Shown: piece by piece, positions 1 through 9,995 of the stretch
Layout of the letters: the number at the start of each line of letters is the position of its first letter
Numbering within the stretch: the stretch's first letter is position 1
Assembly (NCBI RefSeq): GCF_004770995.1
Contig: NZ_RQHW01000028.1
Coordinates: 124,001 to 188,000 of the forward strand
DNA from: Leptospira idonii
Lineage (GTDB): Bacteria; Spirochaetota; Leptospiria; Leptospirales; Leptospiraceae
Direction of reading: 5' to 3'
Length of the DNA stretch: 64,000 bases
Program-made: the position numbers and the translations under genes
The notes under the pieces: model-generated
The model's database searches: none
What the model saw: only the letters and a program-made list of their open reading frames with translations
What the model was told of the DNA's origin: nothing

Positions 1-1737
1 TGCAGAAACAAGTTCTTCCTTTTGTTTTTCGATAAGTTCGTTTTTAGCGGTCATCTCACGATTGTATGTTCTGAGTTCGTTGATTTCCCTTCTATGACTG
101 ACGTCCTGGATACTGATCGCAACCTGCACCACTCCCTTATCATGGATGATTTTGGATTTGGCGCTGATAGGAAAAAGGTTTCCATCTCTCTTTTTTGCGA
201 TCAAATCTATCGGAATTTGATCGGTTAGATTTCCTGCCAAAATAAGTTTCCAAGAATCTTCCGTAAACAGATCGATATTTTGCAGAGAAGAAATTTCGGA
301 AGAAGTATATCCGAATTTTTCGAAAAATGCGCGGTTTGCATCGTAGATTCTATGTAAGTTGGCATCCGTGATCCAAATGGCTTCCGTAGTAAGCTGGTAA
401 AATGCCTGGAATCTGGATTCCGATTCCCTTAATTGTTTTTCCTGTTCTATTTTATGAGTGATATCGGATATGAAAAAAATCACATATTCGATTTCTCCCC
501 CTTCCTTATCCTTAAAGCTGGGAGCGCCCGAAATAGAGATCACTTTCTCTTTTTTTCCCTCCCAACTGATCGTCTGAAGAATCTCTCTTACCGGTTTTTT
601 CGTTCGTATAACCACAGCAAATGGTTGATCGTCGGGAGAAAAAATCCTTCCGTCTAAGGTTCTATGCATGAACTTGGGGGAATTGTATTTTAGTTTGTAT
701 TTTTCATCCTGAGTGAATCCTAAAATCACTTCCGCAGATTTATTTGCATAAACGATTTCTCCATCAGGGTTGAGAATGGTGATCGCCTCTTCCGAAGTTT
801 CCATCACTTTGGTGAGGAAATCTCTTTCTTCTTTCAATTCTCTCTGGAATAAGATGCGATCCCAAACCTTGGAGAATAAATCCGCAAATAATACTAGATA
901 AGAAACATAAAGATGCAGAGGGACAAGAAAGTCGTCTGAATAAAAGGAAAGAACATGGGTTGTATTTCCATGTTTCTGAATGGGAATGAGCACCCAGTTC
1001 GGTTTGTAATCGACCAAAGGAATCTCAGTGATTTGGCTCCCTGATATCTTCACCACCTGATTTTCGCATAACTTATCTTCGATGAGTCGCCAGTTCAAAT
1101 CGGGAAAAAAATCGGATCTGCTCGATTTGAAAAAATTTTCCTCTCTGTATTTATATTTCGAACGGAGCATAGTGACTTCATTCAGAAATCCGGGGAAGTC
1201 GAAAATCATCCCCAATCGAGCACCTAAAAACTGAGAGAGACTCGCTAAACTTCTGTTTACCGGAATTTCCCAATTCTCCTCTGAGAACTGGTTTATATCT
1301 CTGGAAAAGGAATATAAAATAGATTCGAGAGACGTTTGGATTTCCAAAGTTTCGCGAGCGGTGATCTCATCCGTTATGTCAGTCCCAGTTCCCAGAACCA
1401 ATTCCAAGTTCCCTTCTGCATCCGCTATGTAGGTATTTTCCCAGCGAACGATGATTTCTTCTCCGGCTTTCGTAAGCCAAATGTTTTCGAAACGATGCCC
1501 TTTCTCTCCCTCTCCTCCCGGACGGATCTTTCGAAATTCAGATTGAAGTAGGGATTTTTCTTTTTCAGGAATCAAAATGTCCCAAAAAAACTGGCCTTTG
1601 ACTTCTTCCCAAGTGTATCCGGTTTTGGACTGACATTGTTTGTTGAATACCAGAATGCGCCCTTCCGGATCCAGTGCCAGAACAAGAGAAGAGACAGTGT
1701 CTAGGATGGTTTTTGCGAATAAGGGATCGTTCAGCAC
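1..1737 (-). CDS. Multi-PAS sensor protein, C-terminal part outside the window
   Basis: The minus-strand frame is open from the window edge up to a TAG at 1771-1773; 579 residues are visible. Order: PAS domain (about 1-125, with a NKxCQxxTGY core), a GAF-like region (about 130-290), a second PAS (about 300-420) and a third PAS (about 430-555). A Glu/Lys-rich coiled-coil linker then runs off the window. This architecture normally leads into a histidine kinase or a diguanylate cyclase, but the output domain is not visible, so the enzymatic role is open. There is no ATG before the first PAS domain; the GTG at 1737 is the best start, with a weak ribosome site. It is divergent from the mutase gene, with about 120 bases between them. 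Sensor role is inferred from the domain pattern; the ligand is unknown. Confidence 0.8.
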   Translation of the reverse strand, partial: MLNDPLFAKTILDTVSSLVLALDPEGRILVFNKQCQSKTGYTWEEVKGQFFWDILIPEKEKSLLQSEFRKIRPGGEGEKGHRFENIWLTKAGEEIIVRWENTYIADAEGNLELVLGTGTDITDEITARETLEIQTSLESILYSFSRDINQFSEENWEIPVNRSLASLSQFLGARLGMIFDFPGFLNEVTMLRSKYKYREENFFKSSRSDFFPDLNWRLIEDKLCENQVVKISGSQITEIPLVDYKPNWVLIPIQKHGNTTHVLSFYSDDFLVPLHLYVSYLVLFADLFSKVWDRILFQRELKEERDFLTKVMETSEEAITILNPDGEIVYANKSAEVILGFTQDEKYKLKYNSPKFMHRTLDGRIFSPDDQPFAVVIRTKKPVREILQTISWEGKKEKVISISGAPSFKDKEGGEIEYVIFFISDITHKIEQEKQLRESESRFQAFYQLTTEAIWITDANLHRIYDANRAFFEKFGYTSSEISSLQNIDLFTEDSWKLILAGNLTDQIPIDLIAKKRDGNLFPISAKSKIIHDKGVVQVAISIQDVSHRREINELRTYNREMTAKNELIEKQKEELVSA

Positions 1738-1854
1738 AGAAAGGTATTTGAGTTGGAATGCAAAAGAAACCTAGCCTTGAGAAGCAGAATTGCAATCGAA
1801 AAACTGCTTTCTCTTTGGTTTTGTCTTTGTATCCTTGTATTAGACAAGATCCGT

Positions 1855-3990
1855 ATGCGACCTGATTTTACAAAAATTCCACTTCAATTCAAAAAATCAT
1901 CTACCAATTCGAAATCCACATCTCTTTGGCAGACTCCGGAAGGAATTCCCATCCAATCTCAATATTCCCAAGAGGATTTAGAAGGTTTAGAACACTTAAA
2001 TTATGCGGCTGGAATCGCTCCTTTTTTAAGAGGGCCCTATTCCACAATGTATGTGAATAAACCTTGGACCGTTCGTCAGTATGCCGGTTTCTCAACCGCA
2101 GAAGAATCCAATGCATTTTATCGTAGAAACTTAGCTGCAGGGCAAAAGGGACTTTCCGTCGCTTTCGACCTAGCCACTCACAGAGGATACGACTCCGACC
2201 ACGAACGGGTGGTAGGTGATGTAGGTAAAGCGGGAGTTGCCATCGATTCGGTTCTGGATATGAAGATCTTATTCGATCAAATCCCATTGGACCAGATGTC
2301 CGTTTCCATGACGATGAACGGAGCGGTCATCCCCGTTCTTGCCTTTTATATCGTAGCTGCAGAAGAACAAGGAGTCAGCAAAGACAAGTTATCCGGCACG
2401 ATTCAGAACGATATCCTCAAAGAGTTTATGGTGCGTAATACTTATATTTATCCGCCTAAACATTCCATGAAGATCATCGCAGATATATTCGGATACACTT
2501 CCAAATATATGCCTAAGTTCAACTCTATCTCCATCTCAGGCTACCATATGCAGGAAGCGGGAGCTACCGCCGACTTGGAACTCGCCTATACTTTAGCGGA
2601 CGGCTGGGAATACATTCGCACAGGAATCGCATCAGGCCTGTCAGTTGACGAATTCGCACCTAGACTTTCTTTCTTCTGGGCCATAGGAATGAACCATTTT
2701 ATGGAGATCGCCAAAATGAGAGCGGGAAGACTGCTCTGGGCCAAAATCGTAAAACAGTTCCAACCCAAGAGCACAAAATCCCTAGCACTCCGAACTCACT
2801 GCCAAACCTCGGGCTGGTCCCTTACGGAACAAGATCCTTTCAATAACGTAGGAAGAACTTGTATCGAAGCGATGGCTGCGGCACTCGGCCACACTCAATC
2901 GCTTCATACGAACGCATTGGATGAAGCGATCGCACTTCCTACCGACTTTTCCGCTCGAATCGCAAGAAACACTCAGATCTATCTTCAAGAAGAAACGAAT
3001 ATCAATCGAGTGATCGATCCTTGGGGCGGATCCTTCTATGTAGAAAAATTAACGAACGATTTGGTTTACAAAGCTTGGAATTTGATCCAAGAAGTCGAAA
3101 AGTTAGGCGGTATGGCTGCCGCCATCGAAACGGGAATTCCTAAAATGAGAATCGAAGAAGCGGCTGCCAGAAAACAAGCTCGCATCGATTCGGGAAAAGA
3201 CGTCATCGTAGGCGTGAACCGCTATCGACTCGAAAAAGAGGATCCGATCGATATTTTAGATATTGATAATACTGCAGTAAGAGAAGCGCAAATCAACCGT
3301 CTCAATCAAATGAAAAGAGAAAGAGACTCTGCTGCGGTCACTGCCGCATTGGAAGCGATTACGAAATGTGCGGAAACAGGAGAAGGAAATCTTCTGGAAC
3401 TGGCAGTAGATGCGGCTCGTAAAAGAGCTTCCTTGGGCGAAATTTCTTACGCAATGGAAAAAGTTTTCGGGAGATACAAGGCAGTGATTCGATCTATTTC
3501 AGGTGTTTATTCTTCTGAAATTTCGGAAGACAAAGGTTTTGTGGAGGCTAGAAATCTAGCGGACGAATTCTCCAAACTGGAAGGAAGAAGACCTCGTATC
3601 ATGGTGGCTAAGATGGGTCAGGACGGACACGATCGAGGCGCCAAAGTCATTTCCACGAGTTTTGCGGATATGGGGTTCGACGTTGATATCGGGCCATTAT
3701 TCCAAACTCCTGCGGAAGTCGCCAAACAAGTGGTAGAGAATGACGCTCATATTTTAGGTGTATCCTCTCTTGCGGCAGGTCATAAGACTCTTGTTCCTCA
3801 AGTCATCGAAGAACTAAAGAAACTGGGCGCAGAAGACGTGTTAGTTGTTGTCGGAGGTGTGATCCCCGCGCAAGATTACGACTTCCTCTATCAGTCCGGG
3901 GCTACTGCGATTTTCGGGCCGGGAACGGTTATTTCCGAGGCAGCAAAACAAATCTTAACGATTATGCTGAATGAGCGGAGAGCCGCTTAA
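1855..3990 (+). CDS. scpA: Methylmalonyl-CoA mutase, large (catalytic) subunit
   Basis: This 711-residue B12-dependent mutase interconverts (R)-methylmalonyl-CoA and succinyl-CoA, the last step in feeding propionyl-CoA from odd-chain fatty acids into the TCA cycle. The N-terminal TIM barrel carries the family signature [15 protein letters not shown] near residue 313, followed by [14 protein letters not shown]. The C-terminal cobalamin domain has the base-off motif DGHDRG at residues 590-595, whose His592 would ligate cobalt, then a VVVGGVIP stretch. Catalytic and B12 domains are on one chain, close to the human MUT layout. The frame is open further upstream to an ATG at 1753, but the family N-terminus (MRPDFTKIP) begins at 1855, which I take as the start. 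It overlaps the next gene (a MeaB-type chaperone) by 20 bases, so the two are almost certainly co-transcribed. Confidence 0.96.
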   Translation: MRPDFTKIPLQFKKSSTNSKSTSLWQTPEGIPIQSQYSQEDLEGLEHLNYAAGIAPFLRGPYSTMYVNKPWTVRQYAGFSTAEESNAFYRRNLAAGQKGLSVAFDLATHRGYDSDHERVVGDVGKAGVAIDSVLDMKILFDQIPLDQMSVSMTMNGAVIPVLAFYIVAAEEQGVSKDKLSGTIQNDILKEFMVRNTYIYPPKHSMKIIADIFGYTSKYMPKFNSISISGYHMQEAGATADLELAYTLADGWEYIRTGIASGLSVDEFAPRLSFFWAIGMNHFMEIAKMRAGRLLWAKIVKQFQPKSTKSLALRTHCQTSGWSLTEQDPFNNVGRTCIEAMAAALGHTQSLHTNALDEAIALPTDFSARIARNTQIYLQEETNINRVIDPWGGSFYVEKLTNDLVYKAWNLIQEVEKLGGMAAAIETGIPKMRIEEAAARKQARIDSGKDVIVGVNRYRLEKEDPIDILDIDNTAVREAQINRLNQMKRERDSAAVTAALEAITKCAETGEGNLLELAVDAARKRASLGEISYAMEKVFGRYKAVIRSISGVYSSEISEDKGFVEARNLADEFSKLEGRRPRIMVAKMGQDGHDRGAKVISTSFADMGFDVDIGPLFQTPAEVAKQVVENDAHILGVSSLAAGHKTLVPQVIEELKKLGAEDVLVVVGGVIPAQDYDFLYQSGATAIFGPGTVISEAAKQILTIMLNERRAA

Positions 3991-5086
3991 TCCCAAGGAG
4001 GAGAAAAACCCTCCTCCCTCTACGACTCCCAATGTGATGCCAGGGGTGAAAGACGCCCCTTCCATCAATCCTTATATCCTAAAACAAAGGGAAAATTATA
4101 AAAGGAAAGAATACTCGGTAGAAGAAATCGCCAAAGGAGTATTAGATGGCAATCGAACCTTTCTTTCGAAAGCGATCACTCTTGTGGAAAGCAATCGAGA
4201 GGATCACAATGATCTGGCTCAATCCATTTTGGAAAAAATCCTCCCTCATGCTGGAAAATCGATCCGTATAGGAATCACTGGCGTTCCTGGAGTGGGGAAA
4301 TCCACATTCATAGAAGGTTTCGGTTCTTTCCTACTTTCCCAAGGATACAAACTTGCTGTGCTTGCCATCGATCCCAGCAGCCAAAGAACGAAAGGAAGCA
4401 TCTTAGGGGACAAAACCAGAATGGAAGTTCTGGCGAAATCTCCCAATGCCTTTATCCGCCCATCACCTAGCAGTGGTTCCCTGGGAGGAGTCGCCCGAAA
4501 AACCAGAGAATCCATGTATCTCTGTGAAGCGGCGGGTTTCGACGTCATCATTATAGAAACGGTAGGAGTGGGTCAATCGGAGACCCAAGTTCATTCCATG
4601 GTTGATTTTTTTCTTCTTCTGATGCTTGCCGGTGCGGGAGACGAATTACAAGGAATCAAACGAGGGATTATGGAAATGGCGGATCTCATCGCCATCAATA
4701 AAGCGGATGGACCGAACGAGCCTTATGCGACAAGAGCCAGATCCGAATACGAATCCGCACTTCATCTTTTCCCTCCTGCCGAATCCAAATGGACTCCCAG
4801 AGCCACCGTCTGCAGCGGATTGGGAGGGAAAGGACTGCCTGAAATTTGGAATTTGATTTCGGATTATAAAAACACCACTCAAGAGAACGGTTATTTCGAA
4901 TCCAACAGAAAACAACAAACCAAACTTTGGTTTGACGAAACACTGCAAGAAGCGGTGTTAAATCGTTTTTTCGAAAAACAAGGAATGACGGAAGAACTCA
5001 AATCTTCGGAAGATCTGGTTATGAACGGTAAATCTTCCGTTCTAAAAGAAATCAAAAGGCTGATGGCCGATACGAATAAGATCTAA
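3971..5086 (+). CDS. meaB: MeaB/ArgK-family GTPase, chaperone of methylmalonyl-CoA mutase
   Basis: A 371-residue G3E-family GTPase. MeaB proteins protect and reload adenosylcobalamin in methylmalonyl-CoA mutase using GTP hydrolysis. The P-loop GVPGVGKST lies near residues 104-112, a conserved [16 protein letters not shown] segment follows, then ETVGVGQSE (switch region) and the guanine-specificity motif NKAD at 243-246. The first 40 residues are Pro/Asn-rich and look unstructured, an extension over typical MeaB. Its ATG lies inside the mutase gene (20-base overlap), indicating translational coupling and supporting this specific pairing. A second MeaB paralogue in the window sits with ethylmalonyl-CoA mutase, so this copy most likely serves only the methylmalonyl enzyme. 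Confidence 0.95.
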   Translation: MSGEPLNPKEEKNPPPSTTPNVMPGVKDAPSINPYILKQRENYKRKEYSVEEIAKGVLDGNRTFLSKAITLVESNREDHNDLAQSILEKILPHAGKSIRIGITGVPGVGKSTFIEGFGSFLLSQGYKLAVLAIDPSSQRTKGSILGDKTRMEVLAKSPNAFIRPSPSSGSLGGVARKTRESMYLCEAAGFDVIIIETVGVGQSETQVHSMVDFFLLLMLAGAGDELQGIKRGIMEMADLIAINKADGPNEPYATRARSEYESALHLFPPAESKWTPRATVCSGLGGKGLPEIWNLISDYKNTTQENGYFESNRKQQTKLWFDETLQEAVLNRFFEKQGMTEELKSSEDLVMNGKSSVLKEIKRLMADTNKI

Positions 5087-5106
5087 ATCGGCCAATCCTG
5101 CTTCTT

Positions 5107-6102
5107 TCAAGGGAATGCTTTGAATATGGATTCCGATTCGTTCATGGAACCATTACCTGCGGTTAAACAAGTGAATTGTGCATAAGAAGTTTGAAATCCG
5201 TTTCCATAATAGGTTCTGGTAGTGATCCCTCCTGTGGAAGGATAAGTGCATTTCCCAGTTCGATTCGCCACATCTGCCGCATTGATCACATCGCAACTGC
5301 CAGCGACATTAGCACTGCCTGTTCCTAGAGAATCGTAACATAAATACGAACCGGCGCCGTTTGAATTCACGTTATTATTCGTAGAAGTGGCAACCACTCC
5401 GTCACTGTTTGCGATACTCATTTTATAACTCACGTTGCCTCCTGAAATATGTTTCACTTGGAAGTAATAAGTGCCTGCTGCCAAAGGAGTCACTCTTTTG
5501 AATTCAGTATCGGTTGCCGAGGAAGTTGCAACTGTTGTGACAGAGGAAGTCGGTGAAGTCAGATAATAAAAATCAAGATTAGCTCCTGCATAACCGTATG
5601 CGTTGAAAAGGTGATCTGCGGAAGAACCCACTACTACCTTGAAGAAGCTGCTAGTATCCCTGGAAGAAAGAGCGCGAACGATACTATTCGGTTGATTGAC
5701 AGTGATCTCAACCGCAGGACGATAGCGGATCGTTTTAGAAAGAAGAACTGTTCCCGAGCGAGTGACCGTGATGTTTACAGTCGTATTGTCATTGTATCCG
5801 GAGAGTTCGGGCATAGTGAACTGGATGGTGCTTGCATTTACAGGAGTGATGCCTGTGGCAGAAATTCCGCCCACAGTGATCGTATAATCGGAAGCGGAAC
5901 CAATGAAATCACTTCCTGTTATGGTAGTTTTGGTTCCAGGAAAACCAAGCTCAGGATAAAAATCCGCAAAATCTGCATTACTTTGCTGATAAAGATACAA
6001 AAGTAAAAACGTAGGTGTGGTATCATCGCTTTTAGATTTTTTACAATTCGAAAAAACGACGAGAAAAAGGAAGATCGTTAGCATAAGTTTGGTGATTTTC
6101 AT
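5107..6102 (-). CDS. IPT/TIG-domain lipoprotein
   Basis: A 331-residue putative lipoprotein. A hydrophobic signal peptide ends in the spirochaete-style lipobox VVFSNC (Cys20), followed by a charged KKSKSDD linker that would suit outer-membrane or periplasmic anchoring. Residues about 48-115 form an immunoglobulin-like IPT/TIG domain (start GFPGTKTTITGSDF). The rest is Ser/Thr/Gly-rich beta-strand sequence with several Cys in the last 70 residues (CYD, SCD, KCTYP, FTC), possibly disulphide-paired. An upstream in-frame start adds 13 residues before the signal, but GAGGT precedes the ATG at 6102, which I prefer. It stands alone, convergent with meaB 20 bases away. Specific function is not recognised; surface exposure or adhesion is only a guess from the fold. 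Confidence 0.75.
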   Translation of the reverse strand: MKITKLMLTIFLFLVVFSNCKKSKSDDTTPTFLLLYLYQQSNADFADFYPELGFPGTKTTITGSDFIGSASDYTITVGGISATGITPVNASTIQFTMPELSGYNDNTTVNITVTRSGTVLLSKTIRYRPAVEITVNQPNSIVRALSSRDTSSFFKVVVGSSADHLFNAYGYAGANLDFYYLTSPTSSVTTVATSSATDTEFKRVTPLAAGTYYFQVKHISGGNVSYKMSIANSDGVVATSTNNNVNSNGAGSYLCYDSLGTGSANVAGSCDVINAADVANRTGKCTYPSTGGITTRTYYGNGFQTSYAQFTCLTAGNGSMNESESIFKAFP

Positions 6103-6450
6103 ACAACCTCGATGTCCATATCCCGAAAGAGACATATACAAAAATCTTAAACAAGAACAATATATTTACAACATATAATTTGCGGAGATAAACTAAGATT
6201 ATGAATGCGAAGAAAGAAATATTGCCAACTAACTACGAATAAATACTTAGTTTTTGAGAAAATTCCGTAGAACTACGGAAACCTACCAAAATAAGTGCAA
6301 AAAGGTGAACAAAAAAAGATTTTTTTTCGAGCTAACAGGAAACAGGTTGTGGCAAAAGGGGGATCATGATAAGGAAAAAGGTGCGCTGCCCACGAGCCAC
6401 TCCCCTCCACCCTAACTCGGGCGGGGCGCCCCTCGGCCACCTAACATAAA
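6103..6450. other. Intergenic region with an 18-bp palindrome and a GC-rich element
   Basis: No gene is supported here. The upstream part is AT-rich leader of the lipoprotein gene. At 6263-6280 lies the near-perfect palindrome TTCCGTAGAACTACGGAA. From about 6381 to 6441 the composition switches sharply to GC-rich sequence, described separately. Confidence 0.7.
6381..6441. repeat. GC-rich intergenic element (possible repeat family)
   Basis: A roughly 60-bp GC-rich block sits in AT-rich intergenic DNA just downstream of the PilZ gene. It includes CTCGGGCGGG followed by the perfect palindrome GGGGCGCCCC (6423-6432). The same 10-mer CTCGGGCGGG occurs on the minus strand of a second GC-rich intergenic block at 45169-45246. 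That match suggests a dispersed repeat family rather than chance. Neither copy encodes a credible protein. Confidence 0.45.
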
Positions 6451-6807
6451 TTACTCTAATCTATGAATATGTTCTAAAATTAACTTCTTTTCGTCTTCGA
6501 ACATCTGATTGAATTCCAATCCAATCTCATAGTATTCCCCGTCCTTGAATTCCTCCAGGCGGACTACCCTAGCTTTGGGGTACAATACGTACTTTACGTC
6601 GGGGAAATGCAGTTCTAATTCCAATCGGGTGCCCAAAGGCATCGGCTCTTTCGTATGGAACAAAAGCCCTCCCTCGGATATGTCTTGGGTTTCTCCTTCC
6701 CCCTTGTCCTTAGGAAGAAAAAGCTGATTGGATCCCCCCTGAATCACTCGATAAGTCAGGTGGATTTTTTCGGAAATGCGTTTATATACCCTTCTCTCTT
6801 GCGACAT
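6451..6807 (-). CDS. PilZ-domain protein (possible c-di-GMP receptor)
   Basis: A single-domain protein of 118 residues. PilZ domains bind cyclic di-GMP through an N-terminal Arg-rich motif and a D/NxSxxG strand. Here RRVYKR near the N-terminus and DISEGGLLF in the middle fit that pattern, although the first motif is not the canonical RxxxR. The C-terminus (YYEIGLEFNQM) matches the closing strand of the barrel. It has no signal or membrane segment, so it is probably cytoplasmic and acts by protein contact. A TTG three codons upstream, closer to AGAGG, is an alternative start. It lies downstream of the membrane-protein gene on the same strand. The target process is unknown. Confidence 0.82.
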   Translation of the reverse strand: MSQERRVYKRISEKIHLTYRVIQGGSNQLFLPKDKGEGETQDISEGGLLFHTKEPMPLGTRLELELHFPDVKYVLYPKARVVRLEEFKDGEYYEIGLEFNQMFEDEKKLILEHIHRLE

Positions 6808-6871
6808 GGAACCCAACTAACCTCTTTTTACGAAAGAGAGCAAGCCCATTTTTTACCGGGAGGGACTGGTT

Positions 6872-8731
6872 CTATTTGGTCAGTTCTGGCTTGAGAATAC
6901 GGAATTCCTGTAGGCAGGCAATCCCGCTTTTTTCTCGAAATGTCTTCACCAAGGTAGATTCAACAGAGAGTTTTTTGGATCTGGACTCGAACTTTTCTTC
7001 CACAAAAGGATCCGGGCAAACATCGCTCAAAAGTAGAATCGAGTCGAATTCGGACCAACTTTTCCATTTATAAGCATGATCATTTCGAACAGCGCCTTGT
7101 TTATATGTTTTCAATTTCATTGCCAAATCGAAATCGGAAGCGAGCAGTCGCCCTTTGGTTTCGTATTTTTTCAAATCATGAAATGCATTGATTAGAATAT
7201 AACGTTTATCATCCTCCAATTCCGCCGCAATTTCTCTTGCCGGCTGAAAATCGGAAGCATTCATTCCTCGATAACAAAACGGTTTCGTTTGAAAAAAGGA
7301 TCCCGCCAAAAGCCCTTGGGTATAAAATAGATTCCAACCCACTAAACCTATCACCGTCGCAAGACCCGCATAAGCTGCGATTCGATTCTTTTGAGACTCG
7401 GCATATTGCACGAATCGCAACGCCCAAGTAAAAGATAAAAACCCGAAGGCAGGTATAAATTGTAGAACATGCCTAGGCTGTTTATTCCCGGTTGTAAGTT
7501 CTAAGATCAATAGTTCCAAAAAAATCACGATCGTTGCCGCAAGAAGAGGATCTTTTCTTTTTACATTTCCACTTTCGTGTTTTCTAACAAAAAAATAAAC
7601 AATGGATGTAAACGCAAACAAAGTCAAAATGCGAAATCCCCAAACGAAATCAAACACTCCAGGAACATTAGGATCAGCACCAGGCTCCGTCCAAAGAGTG
7701 AGAAAAAAGCTTCTAGTGTATTGATTTACAATCATCTGAGCATCTATAAGAGCGTTGACTCGATCCGGATTGAGGAACAGCCAGAAAAAAGCGGGGAAAA
7801 TCGCATAGGCCCACAAAACAATCATTGTGCGAGGAACGACTTTTACCAATTCTTCCCTTTTCCTAAAGAAATATACGGAAAGATCCAAAAATAAAATCAA
7901 ACTGATTCCGTACATAAAGACTTTGAACGGCCTTTGATTCAGATTCAAATCGGTCACCACTCTCAAAACGGGGAGAGAAAGTATCATCAGAACCACGAAA
8001 ATCAGATACACAAGTCGTACATTCTTCGCATAATTCTTATATAAGTGAACTACGACTTCCTTATACTGAACCGGATTACGGAATAATTCGTATGCGAAAC
8101 AAGCCATAAAGAACAATATTCCGTAAGGATACTTAGTAAAATAAAAACCGAACAAGGAAAATGCGACCAACCATTTCGTAGAAGCGGTGATTTTTCCCGT
8201 GTTATCGTCTTCATACAAACGGTACAATGCGTAACCGGACCAAAGCAGGAAAAACATGGATTGGGTTTCCAACATGGAAGTCAATGAATAGGCGGGAACT
8301 TCTCCCGTCTGAATCGTAAGAACAAATCCGAAAAATGCGATCACACTTCCCCAAAACCAAGATTGAGATACCTTTCCTGCGATATAAAACAAAGTGGGGA
8401 AAACCAAAATCAAAAAGAACAAACCTTGGAAAGAATCCCGGAATGTTACCGGCCAATCCGTAGGAAAATAAAGTGTGAGAAAACTGGTAAAGGAACGAAG
8501 GGGGGGCCAGGTAGGAGATTCCAGAAAAGGAAGAATTCCTCTGAAAAAATGCCCGTCTCTAAAATCGGTATATTGATCTAAAACATAGGAAAGGCGGATA
8601 TTCTCATCCCAAGACAAAAAATCATGATTGGGACACACTTCCAAAAAGACCTGCCAGGCGCGCACAGAGTAATAATACACAAGTACCACACCCAAAAGAA
8701 AAAAAGGAATCCCTGCCAATTTTTTCATCAT
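6872..8731 (-). CDS. Large multi-pass membrane protein, GT-C glycosyltransferase-like
   Basis: A 619-residue integral membrane protein with about ten hydrophobic segments in the first 450 residues and a soluble C-terminal region of about 150. An acidic cluster in the first external loop (SWDENIR, about residue 40) after TM1 resembles the metal/lipid-phosphate site of GT-C enzymes such as ArnT or PMT-type mannosyltransferases, which use polyprenyl-phosphate sugars. A TWPP motif follows further along the same loop. The family assignment rests on topology and this acidic motif only, so it may instead be an uncharacterised membrane protein. Downstream lies the PilZ gene on the same strand, with a 64-base gap. 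Confidence 0.6.
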   Translation of the reverse strand: MMKKLAGIPFFLLGVVLVYYYSVRAWQVFLEVCPNHDFLSWDENIRLSYVLDQYTDFRDGHFFRGILPFLESPTWPPLRSFTSFLTLYFPTDWPVTFRDSFQGLFFLILVFPTLFYIAGKVSQSWFWGSVIAFFGFVLTIQTGEVPAYSLTSMLETQSMFFLLWSGYALYRLYEDDNTGKITASTKWLVAFSLFGFYFTKYPYGILFFMACFAYELFRNPVQYKEVVVHLYKNYAKNVRLVYLIFVVLMILSLPVLRVVTDLNLNQRPFKVFMYGISLILFLDLSVYFFRKREELVKVVPRTMIVLWAYAIFPAFFWLFLNPDRVNALIDAQMIVNQYTRSFFLTLWTEPGADPNVPGVFDFVWGFRILTLFAFTSIVYFFVRKHESGNVKRKDPLLAATIVIFLELLILELTTGNKQPRHVLQFIPAFGFLSFTWALRFVQYAESQKNRIAAYAGLATVIGLVGWNLFYTQGLLAGSFFQTKPFCYRGMNASDFQPAREIAAELEDDKRYILINAFHDLKKYETKGRLLASDFDLAMKLKTYKQGAVRNDHAYKWKSWSEFDSILLLSDVCPDPFVEEKFESRSKKLSVESTLVKTFREKSGIACLQEFRILKPELTK

Positions 8732-8913
8732 TCCTAAAACCCTCTCTTTTCCGCCTCAAACGCTAAAAGGCACTGAGGACAGATTGTCTGCTACAGCCCA
8801 AAATGACAGTTTTTTCCACATCTGAACAAAATCCTTTTGTTATCATTTTTCATAGAATTTTTCACTTTAATTGCTATCCATTCTCAAAATTCTGTCTGAA
8901 AGAAGAGGGATTC

Positions 8914-9582
8914 ATGCAAGAGTTCGTAGAGATTGGTGAAAAAATTATCTTTGTAGTCATGCTTCTGGCAAGCATTGCTGCCGTTGCCGTTTTTATAGAA
9001 AGGTTCGTGATCTTTCACCGCAACTTAACTAAAGAATCCTCTTCCTTTATCGATTCGCTCACGGTTTTGCTCCGTCATAAGGACATCAAAGGAGCTGAAA
9101 AACTGCTCCACTCTCAAGAGTTGGAAACATCTTACACTCGTTTTACTTATTTTGCTTTGGAAAGAGAGAAAGAGAACCACAAAGGTCTGCAGGAGCTGAT
9201 GGAAGGAAAAATCCTCAAAGAAAGACTTCTTCTGGAAGAAAGACTTCCTATCTTAAACACTCTTGGCAACAACACTCCTTTCATCGGGCTTTTAGGTACC
9301 GTACTCGGTGTCATCAACGCATTCCACGGATTAGGAACTTTAGGGAGTTCCGGAGCGGAAGTGGTGATGAAAAGTATCTCCACAGCGCTTCTAGCAACTG
9401 CTGCCGGTTTGGCGGTCGCAATCCCTGTCGTAATGGCAAATAATTATTTCACTAGAAAGATGAAAGTGATCCTTTCCCATTTGGAGATTTTAGCGAAAGA
9501 ATTTCATGCGAATTTGGTGACTAGTCCCAAAACGATTCCAAGTCATTCTCATACGACTCATTCTGCTCATTCGCATCAATAG
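8914..9582 (+). CDS. exbB: ExbB/MotA/TolQ-family proton channel subunit
   Basis: A 222-residue inner-membrane protein. Three membrane spans are visible: one near the N-terminus (FVVMLLASIAAVAVFI), and two flanking the conserved PFIGLLGTVLGVINAF and LLATAAGLAVAIPVVM segments. With ExbD it forms the proton-driven motor that energises TonB. The start is the ATG at 8914, preceded by AGAAGAGGG; an upstream in-frame ATG would add 37 non-conserved residues. The last 12 residues are His-rich (HSHTTHSAHSHQ), unusual for ExbB and potentially metal-binding. It is the first gene of a tight four-gene operon with exbD, tonB and a papain-fold protein. Confidence 0.93.
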   Translation: MQEFVEIGEKIIFVVMLLASIAAVAVFIERFVIFHRNLTKESSSFIDSLTVLLRHKDIKGAEKLLHSQELETSYTRFTYFALEREKENHKGLQELMEGKILKERLLLEERLPILNTLGNNTPFIGLLGTVLGVINAFHGLGTLGSSGAEVVMKSISTALLATAAGLAVAIPVVMANNYFTRKMKVILSHLEILAKEFHANLVTSPKTIPSHSHTTHSAHSHQ

Positions 9583-9592
9583 GAGATTCCCC

Positions 9593-9994
9593 ATGGCCGG
9601 TCAATCAGGCGGAAACGAAGAAGAAATAGGATCGATTAACATCACACCGATGGTGGATGTAATTTTGGTTCTGCTGGTGATCTTTATGGTCACCGCCAAC
9701 TTTCTAAAAAAAGAATCGATCAATATCAATCTACCTAAGGTGGCTGCGGCAGATCCGAATGTCGCAGAATCGACTCAAGTCGCATTGACTAAAGACGGAA
9801 ACATTTTATTGGAAGGGAAAGAAGTCACTGTGGAGTCTTTGGTTCGTCAATTGGAAAGAGAAGCCAAAATCAAACCGAACACTCGACTTACACTTTCTGC
9901 GGATGAAAGACTTCCATACGGAAAAATCACGGAAACCATGGGACTCATTCGCAAAGCGGGCATCACAAGGATCGCACTCTCCGTAAAAAAATAG
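9593..9994 (+). CDS. exbD: ExbD/TolR-family biopolymer transport protein
   Basis: A 133-residue protein with a short cytoplasmic N-terminus, one membrane helix and a periplasmic domain. The helix carries the family motif ITPMVDVILVLLVIFMV, in which Asp22 corresponds to the proton-carrying Asp of ExbD. The periplasmic part ends in the usual GKITETMGLIRKAGITRIAL strand. The ATG at 9593 follows AGGAG with good spacing, ten bases after exbB stops. It partners with ExbB and with the TonB encoded one base downstream. Confidence 0.95.
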   Translation: MAGQSGGNEEEIGSINITPMVDVILVLLVIFMVTANFLKKESININLPKVAAADPNVAESTQVALTKDGNILLEGKEVTVESLVRQLEREAKIKPNTRLTLSADERLPYGKITETMGLIRKAGITRIALSVKK

Positions 9995-9995
9995 A

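Noticed and set aside
1753..1854. N-terminal extension of methylmalonyl-CoA mutase from the ATG at 1753
   Set aside because: The 34 added residues are not family-like; the conserved N-terminus begins at the ATG at 1855.
8840..8880. Fur-box-like sequence ahead of exbB
   Set aside because: AT-rich with some TTATCATTTTTCAT similarity, but too many mismatches to a Fur consensus to support a site.
8803..8913. Longer ExbB starting at 8803
   Set aside because: The extra 37 residues do not fit the family, and a clear ribosome site precedes the ATG at 8914.
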